From the NCBI RefSeq assembly GCF_007845645.1, contig NZ_VCQV01000005.1, forward strand, positions 1-64,000: DNA of 64,000 nt, in the 5' to 3' direction. Source of the DNA: Leekyejoonella antrihumi. GTDB taxonomy: Bacteria; Actinomycetota; Actinomycetes; Actinomycetales; Dermatophilaceae. Positions 53,395 through 63,533 of the stretch are shown one piece after another. The notes below the pieces were generated by a model that saw only the letters and a list, made by a program, of their open reading frames with translations, had not been told where the DNA came from and searched no databases. Both the position numbers and the translations under genes were made by a program. Every line of letters begins with the position of its first letter. The first letter of the stretch is position 1.

Positions 53395-53927
53395 GCCCGC
53401 GGATCGCCCCAGGGCGGCTGCGCGACATCGGGCTGCCGGCCTACGTCATGAGCCGCGCCGCCGGCCGAGTGACCGGCACGCGGCCTCCTGCCATCTTCAC
53501 GACGCTCGCACGAACACGCGGGCTCTACTGGGGCTGGCTGCACTTCGCCGGTGCCCTGATGCCGTTCGGCCGCCTTCCGCGACGGGAGAGCGAGCTGGTC
53601 ATCCTGCGTGTGGCCCATCGCCGAGGCAACGCGTATGAGTGGGCACACCACACACTGCTTGGCCGGCGCTCCGGGGTGACGGGCGACGAGATCGTCCGGC
53701 TCGGGCAGGACAACGCTGAGGCGGTATGGACCCCGCGAGAGACGGTGCTGCTCGCCGCCACTGACGAGCTGCTCCGAGACCGGGACCTGTGCGACGACAC
53801 CTGGCGCTCGGTGCGCACGCACCTGGACGAGCGGGAGGCAATCGAACTGCTGCTGCTGGTCGGCCACTACGACATGCTGGCTACCACCCTGGGCACGCTG
53901 CGCCTGGCGCCGGACCCTGCGCGGTAG
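53391..53927 (+). CDS. Carboxymuconolactone decarboxylase/AhpD-like protein
   Basis: 178 aa. The central RESELVILRVAHRRGNAYEWAHH segment (split over two helices) matches the CMD family fold, but the redox Cys-x-x-Cys of AhpD is missing, so it is closer to the non-redox decarboxylase-like members. The ATG overlaps the SDR stop (ATGA), so both are co-translated. Together they may process a small organic compound; the pathway is unknown. Confidence 0.82.
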   Translation: MSPRIAPGRLRDIGLPAYVMSRAAGRVTGTRPPAIFTTLARTRGLYWGWLHFAGALMPFGRLPRRESELVILRVAHRRGNAYEWAHHTLLGRRSGVTGDEIVRLGQDNAEAVWTPRETVLLAATDELLRDRDLCDDTWRSVRTHLDEREAIELLLLVGHYDMLATTLGTLRLAPDPAR

Positions 53928-53934
53928 TCGGCCG

Positions 53935-54510
53935 TCACGGCACCAGGGGAACAAAGTTGTAGCGGCCGAAGCGCTCGATGTGAGCACCGCCGGCAGTGGC
54001 TGAGACGCGCACCAGCCGCCCCGCCACGGGTGCCACCAGGACACCCTCGTCGCCGAGCTGGTCAATCAGACTCTGTGGCAGCTCCGTTCCCTGTGCCGAG
54101 ACCAGGATCCGGTCGAAGGGGGCGCAGTCGGGTGCCCCGAGCACACCGTCCTGCGCGGCCCGGATGGTGGCCCACGGCCGGTTCAGTGCCCGCACCCGAC
54201 GAGAGCCGAAATCCACCAGGCGCGGCCGCCGCTCGACTCCGAGCACCGTTCCTGCCCGGCCGACCAGTTCGGCCAGGATGCCGGTGGTCCACCCCGACCC
54301 GGACCCCACATCGAGCACCCGGTCGCCCTGGACCGGCGCGAGCAGCTCAAGCATGTCGAGCACCGTCGTCGGTTGGGAATTGGTCTGTCCTTCGCCGATG
54401 GGCAGTGGACGGTCCGCATCGGCCCACCGCACCTGATCCGGCGGCAGGAACCCCTCCCGCGAGGTGGCCGCCATCGCCCTGCGCGCACGGTCACGCGCCG
54501 GGGACTTCAT
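53935..54510 (-). CDS. Protein-L-isoaspartate O-methyltransferase-like protein
   Basis: 191 aa. LPIGEGQTNSQPTTVLDMLE is the PCMT substrate-site signature and VLDVGSGSGWTTGILAELVG the SAM motif I. PCMT repairs isoaspartyl residues in aged proteins. It is a little shorter than the usual ~210 aa. It converges with the CMD gene (7-nt gap) and is divergent from lhr (47 bp). Confidence 0.88.
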   Translation of the reverse strand: MKSPARDRARRAMAATSREGFLPPDQVRWADADRPLPIGEGQTNSQPTTVLDMLELLAPVQGDRVLDVGSGSGWTTGILAELVGRAGTVLGVERRPRLVDFGSRRVRALNRPWATIRAAQDGVLGAPDCAPFDRILVSAQGTELPQSLIDQLGDEGVLVAPVAGRLVRVSATAGGAHIERFGRYNFVPLVP

Positions 54511-54557
54511 CAGTCCAGTATGCCGCTTGTCGGCATCCGATGGCAGGCTGGTGCGTG

Positions 54558-57500
54558 ATGCCAGCAGATGTGCTCGACCGGTTCTCCCCGGCCACCCGCG
54601 CGTGGTTCACGGGGTCCTTCGCCGCGCCTACCCCCGCCCAGTCCGGCGCCTGGGACGCGATCAGTGCCGGTGACCACACCCTGGTCATTGCACCCACCGG
54701 CTCGGGCAAGACTCTCTCGGCCTTCCTGTGGGCCCTGGACCGGTTGGCCGCGCTGGGCCCGCCCGATGACCCTCGCGGCCGCTGCCGGGTGCTCTACATC
54801 TCCTCTATGAAGGCGCTCGCCGTCGACGTCGAGCGCAATCTGCGGGCGCCGCTGGTCGGCATCCGCCACGCCGCGAGCCGCCTCGAGCTGCCCGAGCCGG
54901 ACATCGGGGTCGCCGTGCGCTCCGGTGATACGCCGGCCCGGGATCGTCGAGCGTTCGCCACGCACCCGTCCGACATCCTCATCACGACTCCGGAGTCGTT
55001 GTTCCTGCTGCTGACCTCGGCCGCGCGCGAGGCGCTCGCCGGCGTCCAGACGGTCATCCTCGACGAGGTGCATGCGGTGGCGGGCACCAAGCGCGGAGCA
55101 CATCTGGCGATCTCCCTCGAACGGCTCGACGCGTTGCTGGCGAAGCCCGCGCAGCGCATCGGGCTCTCGGCGACGGTCCGCCCGGCCGACGAGGTCGCGC
55201 GGTTCCTCGGCGGCGGCCGACCCGTCACCACCGTGGCGCCGCCGTCCACCAAGACCTGGGATCTCGAGGTCGAGGTGCCCGTCCCCGACATGTCCGAGCT
55301 CGGCCAGACGAGCGGCACCCCGCAGGACGGCCCCTCCGCGACGCCCCGCGAGCGCAGCTCGATCTGGCCGCATGTCGAGGAGCGGATCGTCGACCTCGTC
55401 GCCGCGCACCGATCCACGCTGATCTTCGCCAACTCTCGACGACTGGCCGAGCGACTCACGGCGCGACTCAATGAGATCTGGCAGGACCGCAGCACGACCG
55501 GCGACGAGACCACGCCGCCCGATTCGCCCGTCGGCACACCGCATACACATGCTCAGGTCATGGCGCAGTCCGGCCAGAGCGACGGCGCAGCGCCGGTGCT
55601 GGCCAGAGCGCACCACGGCTCGGTCAGCAAGGAGGTCCGCACCGAGATCGAGGACGCGCTCAAGGCCGGCCGGTTGCCGGCCGTCGTCGCCACCAGCTCT
55701 CTCGAGCTCGGCATCGACATGGGCGCGATCGACCTGGTGATCCAGGTCGAGTCGCCACCGAGTGTGGCCAGCGGACTGCAGCGAGTGGGCCGCGCCGGTC
55801 ACCATGTCGGCGCAACCTCGCGAGGCGTCCTCTTCCCCAAGTTCCGTGGCGACCTGGTGCAGACCGCCGTGGTGGTCGAGCGCATGCGGGACGGCGCGAT
55901 CGAGTCGTTGCACGTCCCCGCCAACCCGGTGGACGTGCTTGCTCAGCAGATCGTGGCGATGTGCGCGATGGACGACTGGGACGTCGACGAGCTCTATGCC
56001 GTCGTGCGGCGATCCGCACCCTTCACCGCGCTGGCTCGCACGGTGCTCGAGTCCGTCCTCGACATGCTGTCGGGACGCTACCCGAGCGACGAGTTCGCCG
56101 AGCTGCGACCACGACTGGTCTGGGACCGAATCAATGGCACGCTGTCGGGACGCCGCGGTGCGCAGTGGCTGGCCACCACGAGCGGCGGCACGATTCCCGA
56201 CCGTGGACTGTTCGCGGTGTTCCTGGCGACCGGGGAGGGGCCGGGTCGGCGCGTCGGAGAGCTCGACGAGGAGATGGTCTACGAGTCCCGCGTGGGCGAC
56301 GTGATCACGCTGGGCACGACCAGCTGGCGAGTCGAGGAGATCACCCATGACCGCGTGCTGGTCACCCCGGCGCCGGGAGAGCCGGGACGGCTGCCGTTCT
56401 GGAAGGGCGACAGCTTGGGCCGGCCGGCGGAGCTGGGGCGAGCGGTCGGTGCCTTCGTGCGTGAGCTCGCCGCGCTCGACGATGGGGCGGCCCACCGGCG
56501 CGTGACCGCCGCGGGCCTGGATGCGTGGGCCGCGGACAACCTGGTTGCCTACCTGCGCGACCAGCGCCAGGCGACCCACCACATTCCGCATGACAAGGTG
56601 ATCGTCGTCGAGCGCTTCCGTGACGAGATCGGTGACTGGCGCGTGGTCGTGCACTCACCGTTCGGCGCGCAGGTGCATGCGCCGTGGGCGCTGGCGATTG
56701 CCGCCCGGCTTCAGGAACGCTTCGGCACGCAGGTGCAGTCCATGCACGCCGATGACGGAATCGTCCTGCGGCTGCTCGATATCGAGCTCGAGGGCGACGA
56801 TCGAGGGCTCGACACGGAGATCATGCAGGCCCTTACCCTCGACCCCGACGAGGTGGACGAACTGGTCACCGCGCAGCTCGGCGGCTCCGCCCTGTTCGCC
56901 TCGCGGTTTCGCGAATGCGCCGCCCGTGCCCTGTTGCTTCCACGGCGCATCCCCGGCCGTCGCCAGGCGCTGTGGCAGCAACGCCAACGGTCCGCGGCGC
57001 TGCTGGAGGTGGCCAGCCGCTACCCATCCTTCCCCATTGTGCTGGAGACCGTTCGCGAGTGCGTCCAGGACGTCTTCGACGTGCCGGCCCTGATCGACCT
57101 GATGCGCGATATCGCCGCACGCCGGATTCGCATCATCGGCGTGGAGACCGCCGCGCCGTCACCGTTCGCCCGCAGCCTGCTGTTCGGGTATGTCGCACAG
57201 TTCCTCTACGAGGGCGACTCACCGCTTGCCGAGCGCCGGGCGGCAGCCCTCACCCTCGACGCATCCTTGCTGGCCGATCTTCTCGGTCAGGGCGAGGGTG
57301 CGTCCATGCGGGACCTGCTCGATCCGCAGGTGCTGCTGACGACGCACGATGAGCTGCAACGGCTGGCGCCCGATCGCCGCTGCCGCAACCTCGAGCACGT
57401 AGCCGACCTGCTGCGCGTCCTCGGGCCGCTGACCGCGGGCGAGGTGCGCGACCGCACCGCCGACCAGTCCGCCGCGGACGCCGGGCAGTGGCTCACCGAG

Positions 57501-59249
57501 CTCGTCAGCGCGCGTCGCGCCATTATCGTGCGTTGGGACGAGGTCGACCGGTTTGCGGGCGCCGAGGACGCAGCTCGCCTGCGCGACGCACTCGGCGTGG
57601 CCCTTCCTCCGGGCCTACCGGCCGCATTCCTCGAACCGGTCGACGACCCGCTCGGTGGCCTCCTGCACCGCTACGCACGCACCCACACACCCTTCACCGT
57701 GTCGGATGCTGCCACCGCATTCGGGCTCGGCCGGGCCGTCGTCCAGGGCACACTGACCCGCCTGACCACCGACGGCCGGGTCGTCGAGGGCGAGCTGCGC
57801 CCGATCGAACAGGGCGGTGGACGCGGCCTCGACTACTGCGACGCCCAGGTGCTGCGCCTCCTCAAGCGACGGTCGCTCGCCGCGCTTCGGGCCGAGGTGG
57901 AGCCAGTCGGCCAAACCGACCTCGCCACGTTCCTGCCCGCCTGGCAAGGCATCGGCGCGGGCAGCAGAGGGGCCGACGGACTGGTCCGCGCCATCGAGCA
58001 GCTGGCGGGCGCGTCGGTGCCGGCCAGTGCGCTGGAGACGCTCGTGCTGCCGGCTCGCGTCGGCGACTACTCACCGGCACTCCTGGACGAGCTCATGGCG
58101 AGCGGCGAGGTGCTCTGGCAAGGGCACGGATCGCTGCCCGGTCGCGACGGGTGGATCTCACTGCATCTTGCCGAGACCGCGCACCTCACCCTGGCCCCAC
58201 CGGACGAGCACCTGCAGCTGGACGAGCACCACCACGGCGTGCTCGACGCGCTGTCGGGCGGTGGCGCATTCTTCTTCCGCGCCCTCAGCGAGTCGGTCGG
58301 TGGCCACGACGAGAGTCTCATCCTGAGCGCACTGTGGGACCTGGTCTGGGGCGGACGGGTCAGCGGGGACACCATGGCCCCGCTTCGCGCGTTGCTGTCG
58401 GGTGGTCGCGGGGCACACCGACGCCGACCGGGTGGCCCCCGACGCGCCCGTTACGGCGGCTTGTCGACGCACCAGCGCCTTCAGCCGGGCTCGAGTCGCG
58501 CGACACCGGGGCGGGTGGGTCCGCCGCTGGGCGCGGGACGGTGGTCGCTGCTGCCGGCGGTGGAGGCGGACTCGACCATTCGGTCCCTGGCCACCGCCGA
58601 GGTGCTCCTGGACCGATACGGCGTCCTCACCCGCGGCGCCGTCGTGAGCGAGGGCGTGCCGGGAGGCTTTGCCGCCGTCTACCGCGTGCTTGCCTCGGCC
58701 GAGGAGGCCGGTCGGGTCCGGCGCGGCTATTTCGTGGAAGGGCTCGGCGCGGCGCAGTTCGCGACGTCCGGCGCGATCGATCGGCTTCGCGCCGAGAGCC
58801 ATCCTGTCGCTGGGCAGGTGGACCCGTGGAGCACCCAGCAGGCCGCGGCGACCGCCACCCTCGTCCTGGCGGCCTGCGACCCGGCAAACCCCTACGGCGC
58901 CGCCCTCCCCTGGCCGCGCCGAGAGGAGGGCCCGGAACTCTGCGCCGATGGGCACGGCACCGGTCATCGCCCCGGTCGCAAGGCGGGTGCCCTGGTCGTC
59001 CTGGTCGACGGCGTGCTCGCGGTCTACGTCGAGCGCGGCGGTCGCACGATCCTGTCCTGGACCCGGGATCCGCGCAGGCTTCAGTCGGCGGCGGACGCGC
59101 TGGCACTGACGGTGCGCGATGGCGTGCTCGACCAGCTCACCGTGGTGACGGTGGACGGGGCTCCGGTGCTCGGCTCGGACCAACCGCTACCCACGGCGCT
59201 GCGGCAGGCAGGGTTCCACAGCACGCCGCGAGGGCTGCGGATCAGGTAG
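54558..59249 (+). CDS. lhr: Large ATP-dependent helicase Lhr
   Basis: 1563 aa SF2 helicase. Walker A is IAPTGSGKTLSAF (around residue 47), DEVH is ILDEVHAV, and motif VI QRVGRAGHH is present; the long C-terminal region is the Lhr-CTD with winged-helix domains. Lhr is a DNA-repair helicase known from Mycobacterium (about 1500 aa) and archaea. The start MPADVLDRFSPATRAWF fits; the frame runs 528 nt further upstream over the PCMT gene and is noise. RBS weak. Confidence 0.95.
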   Translation: MPADVLDRFSPATRAWFTGSFAAPTPAQSGAWDAISAGDHTLVIAPTGSGKTLSAFLWALDRLAALGPPDDPRGRCRVLYISSMKALAVDVERNLRAPLVGIRHAASRLELPEPDIGVAVRSGDTPARDRRAFATHPSDILITTPESLFLLLTSAAREALAGVQTVILDEVHAVAGTKRGAHLAISLERLDALLAKPAQRIGLSATVRPADEVARFLGGGRPVTTVAPPSTKTWDLEVEVPVPDMSELGQTSGTPQDGPSATPRERSSIWPHVEERIVDLVAAHRSTLIFANSRRLAERLTARLNEIWQDRSTTGDETTPPDSPVGTPHTHAQVMAQSGQSDGAAPVLARAHHGSVSKEVRTEIEDALKAGRLPAVVATSSLELGIDMGAIDLVIQVESPPSVASGLQRVGRAGHHVGATSRGVLFPKFRGDLVQTAVVVERMRDGAIESLHVPANPVDVLAQQIVAMCAMDDWDVDELYAVVRRSAPFTALARTVLESVLDMLSGRYPSDEFAELRPRLVWDRINGTLSGRRGAQWLATTSGGTIPDRGLFAVFLATGEGPGRRVGELDEEMVYESRVGDVITLGTTSWRVEEITHDRVLVTPAPGEPGRLPFWKGDSLGRPAELGRAVGAFVRELAALDDGAAHRRVTAAGLDAWAADNLVAYLRDQRQATHHIPHDKVIVVERFRDEIGDWRVVVHSPFGAQVHAPWALAIAARLQERFGTQVQSMHADDGIVLRLLDIELEGDDRGLDTEIMQALTLDPDEVDELVTAQLGGSALFASRFRECAARALLLPRRIPGRRQALWQQRQRSAALLEVASRYPSFPIVLETVRECVQDVFDVPALIDLMRDIAARRIRIIGVETAAPSPFARSLLFGYVAQFLYEGDSPLAERRAAALTLDASLLADLLGQGEGASMRDLLDPQVLLTTHDELQRLAPDRRCRNLEHVADLLRVLGPLTAGEVRDRTADQSAADAGQWLTELVSARRAIIVRWDEVDRFAGAEDAARLRDALGVALPPGLPAAFLEPVDDPLGGLLHRYARTHTPFTVSDAATAFGLGRAVVQGTLTRLTTDGRVVEGELRPIEQGGGRGLDYCDAQVLRLLKRRSLAALRAEVEPVGQTDLATFLPAWQGIGAGSRGADGLVRAIEQLAGASVPASALETLVLPARVGDYSPALLDELMASGEVLWQGHGSLPGRDGWISLHLAETAHLTLAPPDEHLQLDEHHHGVLDALSGGGAFFFRALSESVGGHDESLILSALWDLVWGGRVSGDTMAPLRALLSGGRGAHRRRPGGPRRARYGGLSTHQRLQPGSSRATPGRVGPPLGAGRWSLLPAVEADSTIRSLATAEVLLDRYGVLTRGAVVSEGVPGGFAAVYRVLASAEEAGRVRRGYFVEGLGAAQFATSGAIDRLRAESHPVAGQVDPWSTQQAAATATLVLAACDPANPYGAALPWPRREEGPELCADGHGTGHRPGRKAGALVVLVDGVLAVYVERGGRTILSWTRDPRRLQSAADALALTVRDGVLDQLTVVTVDGAPVLGSDQPLPTALRQAGFHSTPRGLRIR

Positions 59250-59304
59250 CCAACAGCACGCCGCGAGGGCTGCCGGGTTTCGGGACGAGGCGGTCTGTGG
59301 CCTG

Positions 59305-60270
59305 TCAGGAGTGCGCCTTCCGGACCGTCGCCTCGATGGTGTGCGCCAGCACGTCCTGGCCCGCGACGGTGGGGTGCACCCCACAGCCGTCCTGGGCTCC
59401 GCTGGCGGTCGAGGTCTGATTCGGGAAGAGCTGGGTCAGCAGCCCGGCGGCGCAACTGTCACCACCGGAGTGCAGTGCGGCGTTTTGGTAGGCGGCGTAC
59501 TCATCGGCAATCTTGACGCCGAAGGGCTTGGCGGCACTGGCCATCGCCTGATTCAGTCCCTGGCTGTTGGCGTTGGCGGCGGCCGAGGCGTAGTCCAGCG
59601 AGTAGTAGTCGACGATCACGATCTGGCCGAAGTAGTGCGCCCGGTAGCGCAGGTTGAACAGGATCGTGCGCACGTTCGTCGTGATCCCCTTGAGGGTCGC
59701 GGCCAGTGCCGGGCCGGTGCAGGTGCCACCGTTGTTCGCATCGCAGAGGAACCCGTCGTTGGCTCCGATGCCGAGGGTGATCAGCCGAGTGTTGTGGTGC
59801 CGCTTCAGGTAGTCGACAGCGAAGGTCAATTGGCTCTCGCTGCTGTTGCGGTACGTCACATGCAGGGGAAGGTTGGTGCGGTACCCCGCGGGTGTCTCAC
59901 AGGCATAGCTGGGGTTGGCCGTACTGACGAAGCTGCCGGACGTCTCGCCCGGGCACGATGCGTTCGTGACGTGCAGACCGAACGCCGAGCCGATCTCTGC
60001 CGGGTAGCCGACGAAGCTCGTGGGGTCCGTGTAGTTCGGCGGTGGGAACGTGGTGGCCTCGCGGTAGCCGAACGCCACCGAGTCGCCGAGGGCGAGATAG
60101 TCCGAGCCGGGAACGACCGGCCGTTGAGCGTTGGAGCCCTGGTGCTGGGGCGGGGAGCTGTGGTGTGTCGTGGCCGCCAGGGAGGGCGCCGAGGCGCCCA
60201 GGACGAGCGCCCCCGCACTGACCACGGCAAGGACGGTCCGGCGCGTACGCCGAGGGTGGGGAACGCGCAT
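59305..60270 (-). CDS. Secreted SGNH/GDSL esterase-lipase
   Basis: 321 aa. An N-terminal signal peptide with a basic head (MRVPHPRRTRRTV) and Ala-rich core ends near SLAATTHH. Block I is YLALGDSVAFGY (nucleophile Ser), GIGANDGFL is the GxND block, and the C-terminal catalytic His is in GCGVHPTVAGQ. It should hydrolyse ester bonds outside the cell. Six or more cysteines after the signal peptide could form disulfides as in the GDSL lipase of Streptomyces. Confidence 0.88.
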   Translation of the reverse strand: MRVPHPRRTRRTVLAVVSAGALVLGASAPSLAATTHHSSPPQHQGSNAQRPVVPGSDYLALGDSVAFGYREATTFPPPNYTDPTSFVGYPAEIGSAFGLHVTNASCPGETSGSFVSTANPSYACETPAGYRTNLPLHVTYRNSSESQLTFAVDYLKRHHNTRLITLGIGANDGFLCDANNGGTCTGPALAATLKGITTNVRTILFNLRYRAHYFGQIVIVDYYSLDYASAAANANSQGLNQAMASAAKPFGVKIADEYAAYQNAALHSGGDSCAAGLLTQLFPNQTSTASGAQDGCGVHPTVAGQDVLAHTIEATVRKAHS

Positions 60271-60401
60271 GACTGCCTGCTTCCGTAAAACTGGCCCCGA
60301 GGCAGATCGAACAATAGTCCTGACCCGAAGTGCGGTCAATCATCCCCAGTCGCCGGTCAACTGGCCCAGCATGCGCGGACCGACCACCGTATGAGGTGAG
60401 G

Positions 60402-60698
60402 TCAGGCGGCAGAGACCACGGGCCGCGCCGCGGCCACCGGCAGCCGGACCGGCACGGCAAGCTCCTCGGCAAGCGCCACCCGTTCGGACACCAGCAGCAG
60501 GGCCTGCGAAAGTCGCAGACCCAGGGCAACACACACCGAGGCCAGCAGTTCCGAGGAGGCTTCCTTCTCGCCTCGCTCGATCTCGCTCAGATAGCCCAGT
60601 GAGACCTTGGCGGCGGCCGAGACCTCACGCAAGGTGCGCCCCTGCTCCTGGCGCTGCTCGCGCAGCACATCGCCCAGTTCGCGTCGAAGCAAGATCAT
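60402..60698 (-). CDS. clgR: XRE-family transcriptional regulator, ClgR-like
   Basis: 98 aa. The XRE HTH ([27 protein letters not shown], in parts) occupies residues ~20-50. Its location upstream of cinA-pgsA-rimO matches ClgR, the actinobacterial activator of clp protease and stress genes. GGAGG lies before the ATG. The C-terminal tail, rich in Ala/Val/Pro, is like that of other ClgR proteins, which are themselves Clp substrates. Confidence 0.85.
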   Translation of the reverse strand: MILLRRELGDVLREQRQEQGRTLREVSAAAKVSLGYLSEIERGEKEASSELLASVCVALGLRLSQALLLVSERVALAEELAVPVRLPVAAARPVVSAA

Positions 60699-60847
60699 CG
60701 CGCCTCCTGGAGCTCATCGGCCAACGGGTTCATCTGACTGTCTCCACGATAACCCGCCGGACCGACGTCCGACCCTGCGGACCACGAGGAAAGGGCAGCA
60801 ACTCCTGCACACAGCGCATAGGGACTGCAACACCGGCACCTCACGGG

Positions 60848-61351
60848 TTAGTCCGCAGGCGGCCGATCCGGCACGGCGGGAAGGACACTCAGCGCGAGCT
60901 CAATGATCCGGGCGACCGTGGCAGCCCGGATGGCTGCCCGATCTCCGGCCAGGTCCAGCCGCCGTACCTCGTCCTGTGGCGCACCCGCGCGGTCCACCCA
61001 ACCCGCCGCTATGAAGACCCGACCCACGGGCTGACCATCCTGCGGCTGCGGGCCGGCTACGCCCGTGGTGGCAAGACCAAGCGCCGCGCCCAGCACACTG
61101 CGCGCACCGTGGGCCATCTCTCGGGCCACCTGCGCCTGGACTGCGCCGCCGTTTCGCAACAGAAAGTCGTCCACGCCGAGGACGTCCGCCTTCACCTGGG
61201 TCGCATAGGACACGACGCCCCCGCGCACCACCGCGCTCGCGCCCGGCACCGCGGTCAGCGCAGCGCTCACCAGTCCCCCGGTCAAAGACTCCGCGCACCC
61301 CACGGTCAGGCCGCGATCCGCCAGCCGCGCAATCAGCTCACTCGCCGGCAC
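60848..61351 (-). CDS. cinA: CinA-family nicotinamide-nucleotide amidase
   Basis: 167 aa, the C-terminal CinA domain only (no MoaB-like N-terminal part, as usual in actinobacteria). Motifs: VGCAESLTGGLVSAALT and TTGVAGPQPQDGQPVGRVF. It deamidates nicotinamide mononucleotide for NAD salvage. Its start overlaps the end of pgsA by 14 nt, so it is part of the rimO-pgsA-cinA-clgR chain. Confidence 0.92.
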   Translation of the reverse strand: MPASELIARLADRGLTVGCAESLTGGLVSAALTAVPGASAVVRGGVVSYATQVKADVLGVDDFLLRNGGAVQAQVAREMAHGARSVLGAALGLATTGVAGPQPQDGQPVGRVFIAAGWVDRAGAPQDEVRRLDLAGDRAAIRAATVARIIELALSVLPAVPDRPPAD

Positions 61352-61997
61352 GACGTCGCCTGGCTGCCCGACGTGCCATCGCCCGGGGGCTCGTCTTGCG
61401 CAGCTTCGCCGCGCGGAAGACGTAGTCGACGCCGGTCACCAGAGTGACCACCACCGCGGCAATCATGATCACCCACGCGACGAAGTGCCAGGCACCACCC
61501 AGCGGCAGCACGAACAAGGCGATCGCGAGCGCCTGCAGGGCGGTCTTCACCTTGCCGCCACGACTGGCGGGCAGGACTCCGTGCCGGATGACCAGCAACC
61601 TCAACAGAGTGATGCCCAGCTCTCGCACCAGGACGACGACGGTGATCCACCAGGGCAGCGCGTTGATGATCGACAGGCCGACCAGGGCCATCCCCATGAG
61701 CGCCTTGTCGGCAATTGGGTCGACCATCTTGCCGAAGTCGGTCACCAGCCCCCGCGAACGCGCGAGGTCTCCGTCGATGCGATCCGTGATGGACGCGACG
61801 ACAAAGACCCCGAAGGCTGCGACCCGATAGCCGGTGCTCTCGCCGTCCTGGTAGAGCAGGAGCCACCCGAAGATCGGCACCATGGCCAGGCGCAGCATCG
61901 TCAGGCCATTGGCGATGTTCCAGTTGCTGACGTCGCTGCTCGGCTCGCCGGCCGGGTCGGGCACCAGCCCGGGTGGGCCGGGGCGCTCTCCCGTCAT
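61338..61997 (-). CDS. pgsA: CDP-diacylglycerol-glycerol-3-phosphate 3-phosphatidyltransferase
   Basis: 219 aa membrane enzyme. The CDP-alcohol phosphotransferase motif D-G-x2-A-R-x8-G-x3-D-x3-D is visible in [20 protein letters not shown] followed by VDPIADK. Several transmembrane helices follow. It makes phosphatidylglycerol phosphate. The start overlaps the rimO stop by 4 nt, and cinA starts within its end. Confidence 0.93.
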   Translation of the reverse strand: MTGERPGPPGLVPDPAGEPSSDVSNWNIANGLTMLRLAMVPIFGWLLLYQDGESTGYRVAAFGVFVVASITDRIDGDLARSRGLVTDFGKMVDPIADKALMGMALVGLSIINALPWWITVVVLVRELGITLLRLLVIRHGVLPASRGGKVKTALQALAIALFVLPLGGAWHFVAWVIMIAAVVVTLVTGVDYVFRAAKLRKTSPRAMARRAARRRRAGE

Positions 61998-63472
61998 CCG
62001 CGCGGCCGGGCGACGAGGTCGATACCGATCGTGTCCACCACCTCGACCTGCACAATGTCACCCACGGAGGGGGCGGGGGCGCCGTCCTCCAGTAGAAGGA
62101 CCGTCTCCCCGTCGACGTCCGGGCCCTGCTGGCCCGCTCGACCGCGCACCCGGTCGTCCGGGTCGTCCCCGTCCGGGTCGACCTGCTCGACCAACACCTC
62201 GAGTGTCTCACCGACCCGCTCGGCCGCCCGCTCGTTGGTCAGTTCCTCGATGAGGGTGTGGAAGTGGTCGACGCGAGCCGCAATCTCGTCGGCGGAAATC
62301 TTGGTGCCGTAGGTCTCCGCCTCCGTTCCGTCCTCGTCGGAGTAGCCGAACACCCCCGTCACATCGAGCCGGGCGTGCGTCAGGAACTCCTCCAGCTCGG
62401 CAAGGTCCTCATCCGTCTCCCCCGGAAAACCGACAATGACGTTCGAGCGGATGCCGGCCCGTGGTGCTCGCTCCCGCACCTGCTCAAGCAGCTGAAGGAA
62501 CGACTCCCGGTTGCCGAAGCGCCGCATCCGGCGAAGCAGTGGCCCGCTCGCGTGCTGGAAGGAGATGTCGAAGTAGGGCACCACCCCCGGTGTCTGCGTC
62601 ATCACATCGAGCAGGTCGGGTCGCACCTCGGCCGGCTGCAGATAGGACACCCGGACGCGCTCGATGCCGTCGATTCGGGTCAGCTCGGGCAGCATCGTGT
62701 CCAGCAGCCGGAGGTCGCCCAGGTCCTTGCCGTAGGACGTGGAGTTCTCGCTGACGAGGAAGAGCTCCTTGACATCATGCTCGGCCAGCCAGCGAGCCTC
62801 GGCAAGGACGTCGTTCGGCCGCCGGGAGACGAACGCTCCACGGAACATCGGGATGGCGCAGAACGCGCAGCGACGGTCGCACCCACTGGCAATCTTCAAT
62901 GGCGCCCACGGTCGCCCGTCGAGCCGAGCCCGGATGATGCGGGGGGTCGCAGCCGGCGACTCGATCGCGACATCGCCGGCCGGCGGACGCACATCGCCGT
63001 GCCCGGGCACTGCCACGCCGGAGGCGGAGGACTGCCGTTCCACCGGCGAGACCGGCAGCAGCTTGCGCCGATCGCCCGGAGTGTGGGCCCGCGGCGGGTG
63101 ACCGTTCAAGATCGCCGTGAGGTGACCGGACATGTCCTGGTAGGAGTCGAAGCCGAGCACCGCGTCGGCCTCCGGCAGCTGGTCGGCCAGCTGCTTGCCA
63201 TACCGCTCGGCCAGGCATCCGACGGCGACGACCGCCGCCGTCTTGCCACGTTCCTTCAGGTCGTTGGCCTCCAGCAGCGCGTCGATCGAGTCCTTTTTGG
63301 CCTGCTCGACGAAGCCGCAGGTGTTGACGACGGCCACGTCCGCATCCTCGGCGTTGTCGACCAGAGTCCAGCCTTCCGAGGCGAGGCGTCCCGCGAGCTC
63401 CTCGGAGTCGACTTCGTTGCGGGCGCACCCGAGGGTCACGATCGCAACACTGCGTGAGGTAGCCGTCGTCAT
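61994..63472 (-). CDS. rimO: Ribosomal protein S12 methylthiotransferase
   Basis: 492 aa radical-SAM protein. UPF0004 domain starts [23 protein letters not shown] cysteines in [11 protein letters not shown]; a TRAM domain near the end. It methylthiolates Asp of S12. A paralogue of miaB in this window, distinguished by the S12-type features. The chosen start [15 protein letters not shown] fits; the frame extends 525 nt upstream across the dipeptidase gene, which is noise. Confidence 0.93.
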   Translation of the reverse strand: MTTATSRSVAIVTLGCARNEVDSEELAGRLASEGWTLVDNAEDADVAVVNTCGFVEQAKKDSIDALLEANDLKERGKTAAVVAVGCLAERYGKQLADQLPEADAVLGFDSYQDMSGHLTAILNGHPPRAHTPGDRRKLLPVSPVERQSSASGVAVPGHGDVRPPAGDVAIESPAATPRIIRARLDGRPWAPLKIASGCDRRCAFCAIPMFRGAFVSRRPNDVLAEARWLAEHDVKELFLVSENSTSYGKDLGDLRLLDTMLPELTRIDGIERVRVSYLQPAEVRPDLLDVMTQTPGVVPYFDISFQHASGPLLRRMRRFGNRESFLQLLEQVRERAPRAGIRSNVIVGFPGETDEDLAELEEFLTHARLDVTGVFGYSDEDGTEAETYGTKISADEIAARVDHFHTLIEELTNERAAERVGETLEVLVEQVDPDGDDPDDRVRGRAGQQGPDVDGETVLLLEDGAPAPSVGDIVQVEVVDTIGIDLVARPRG

Positions 63473-63533
63473 GCCTACAACTCTAAAGGGATAGGGTGCA
63501 TGGTCCGTCCACGGCTCGTGATCTGATGAAGCC

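Noticed and set aside
54510-56654. 714-codon minus-strand frame antisense to lhr
   Set aside because: Arg/His-rich low-information protein, complementary to a clear helicase gene.
57488-59419. 643-codon frame overlapping lhr on the same strand
   Set aside because: Alternative frame of lhr; the lhr frame is supported by domains to its end at 59249.
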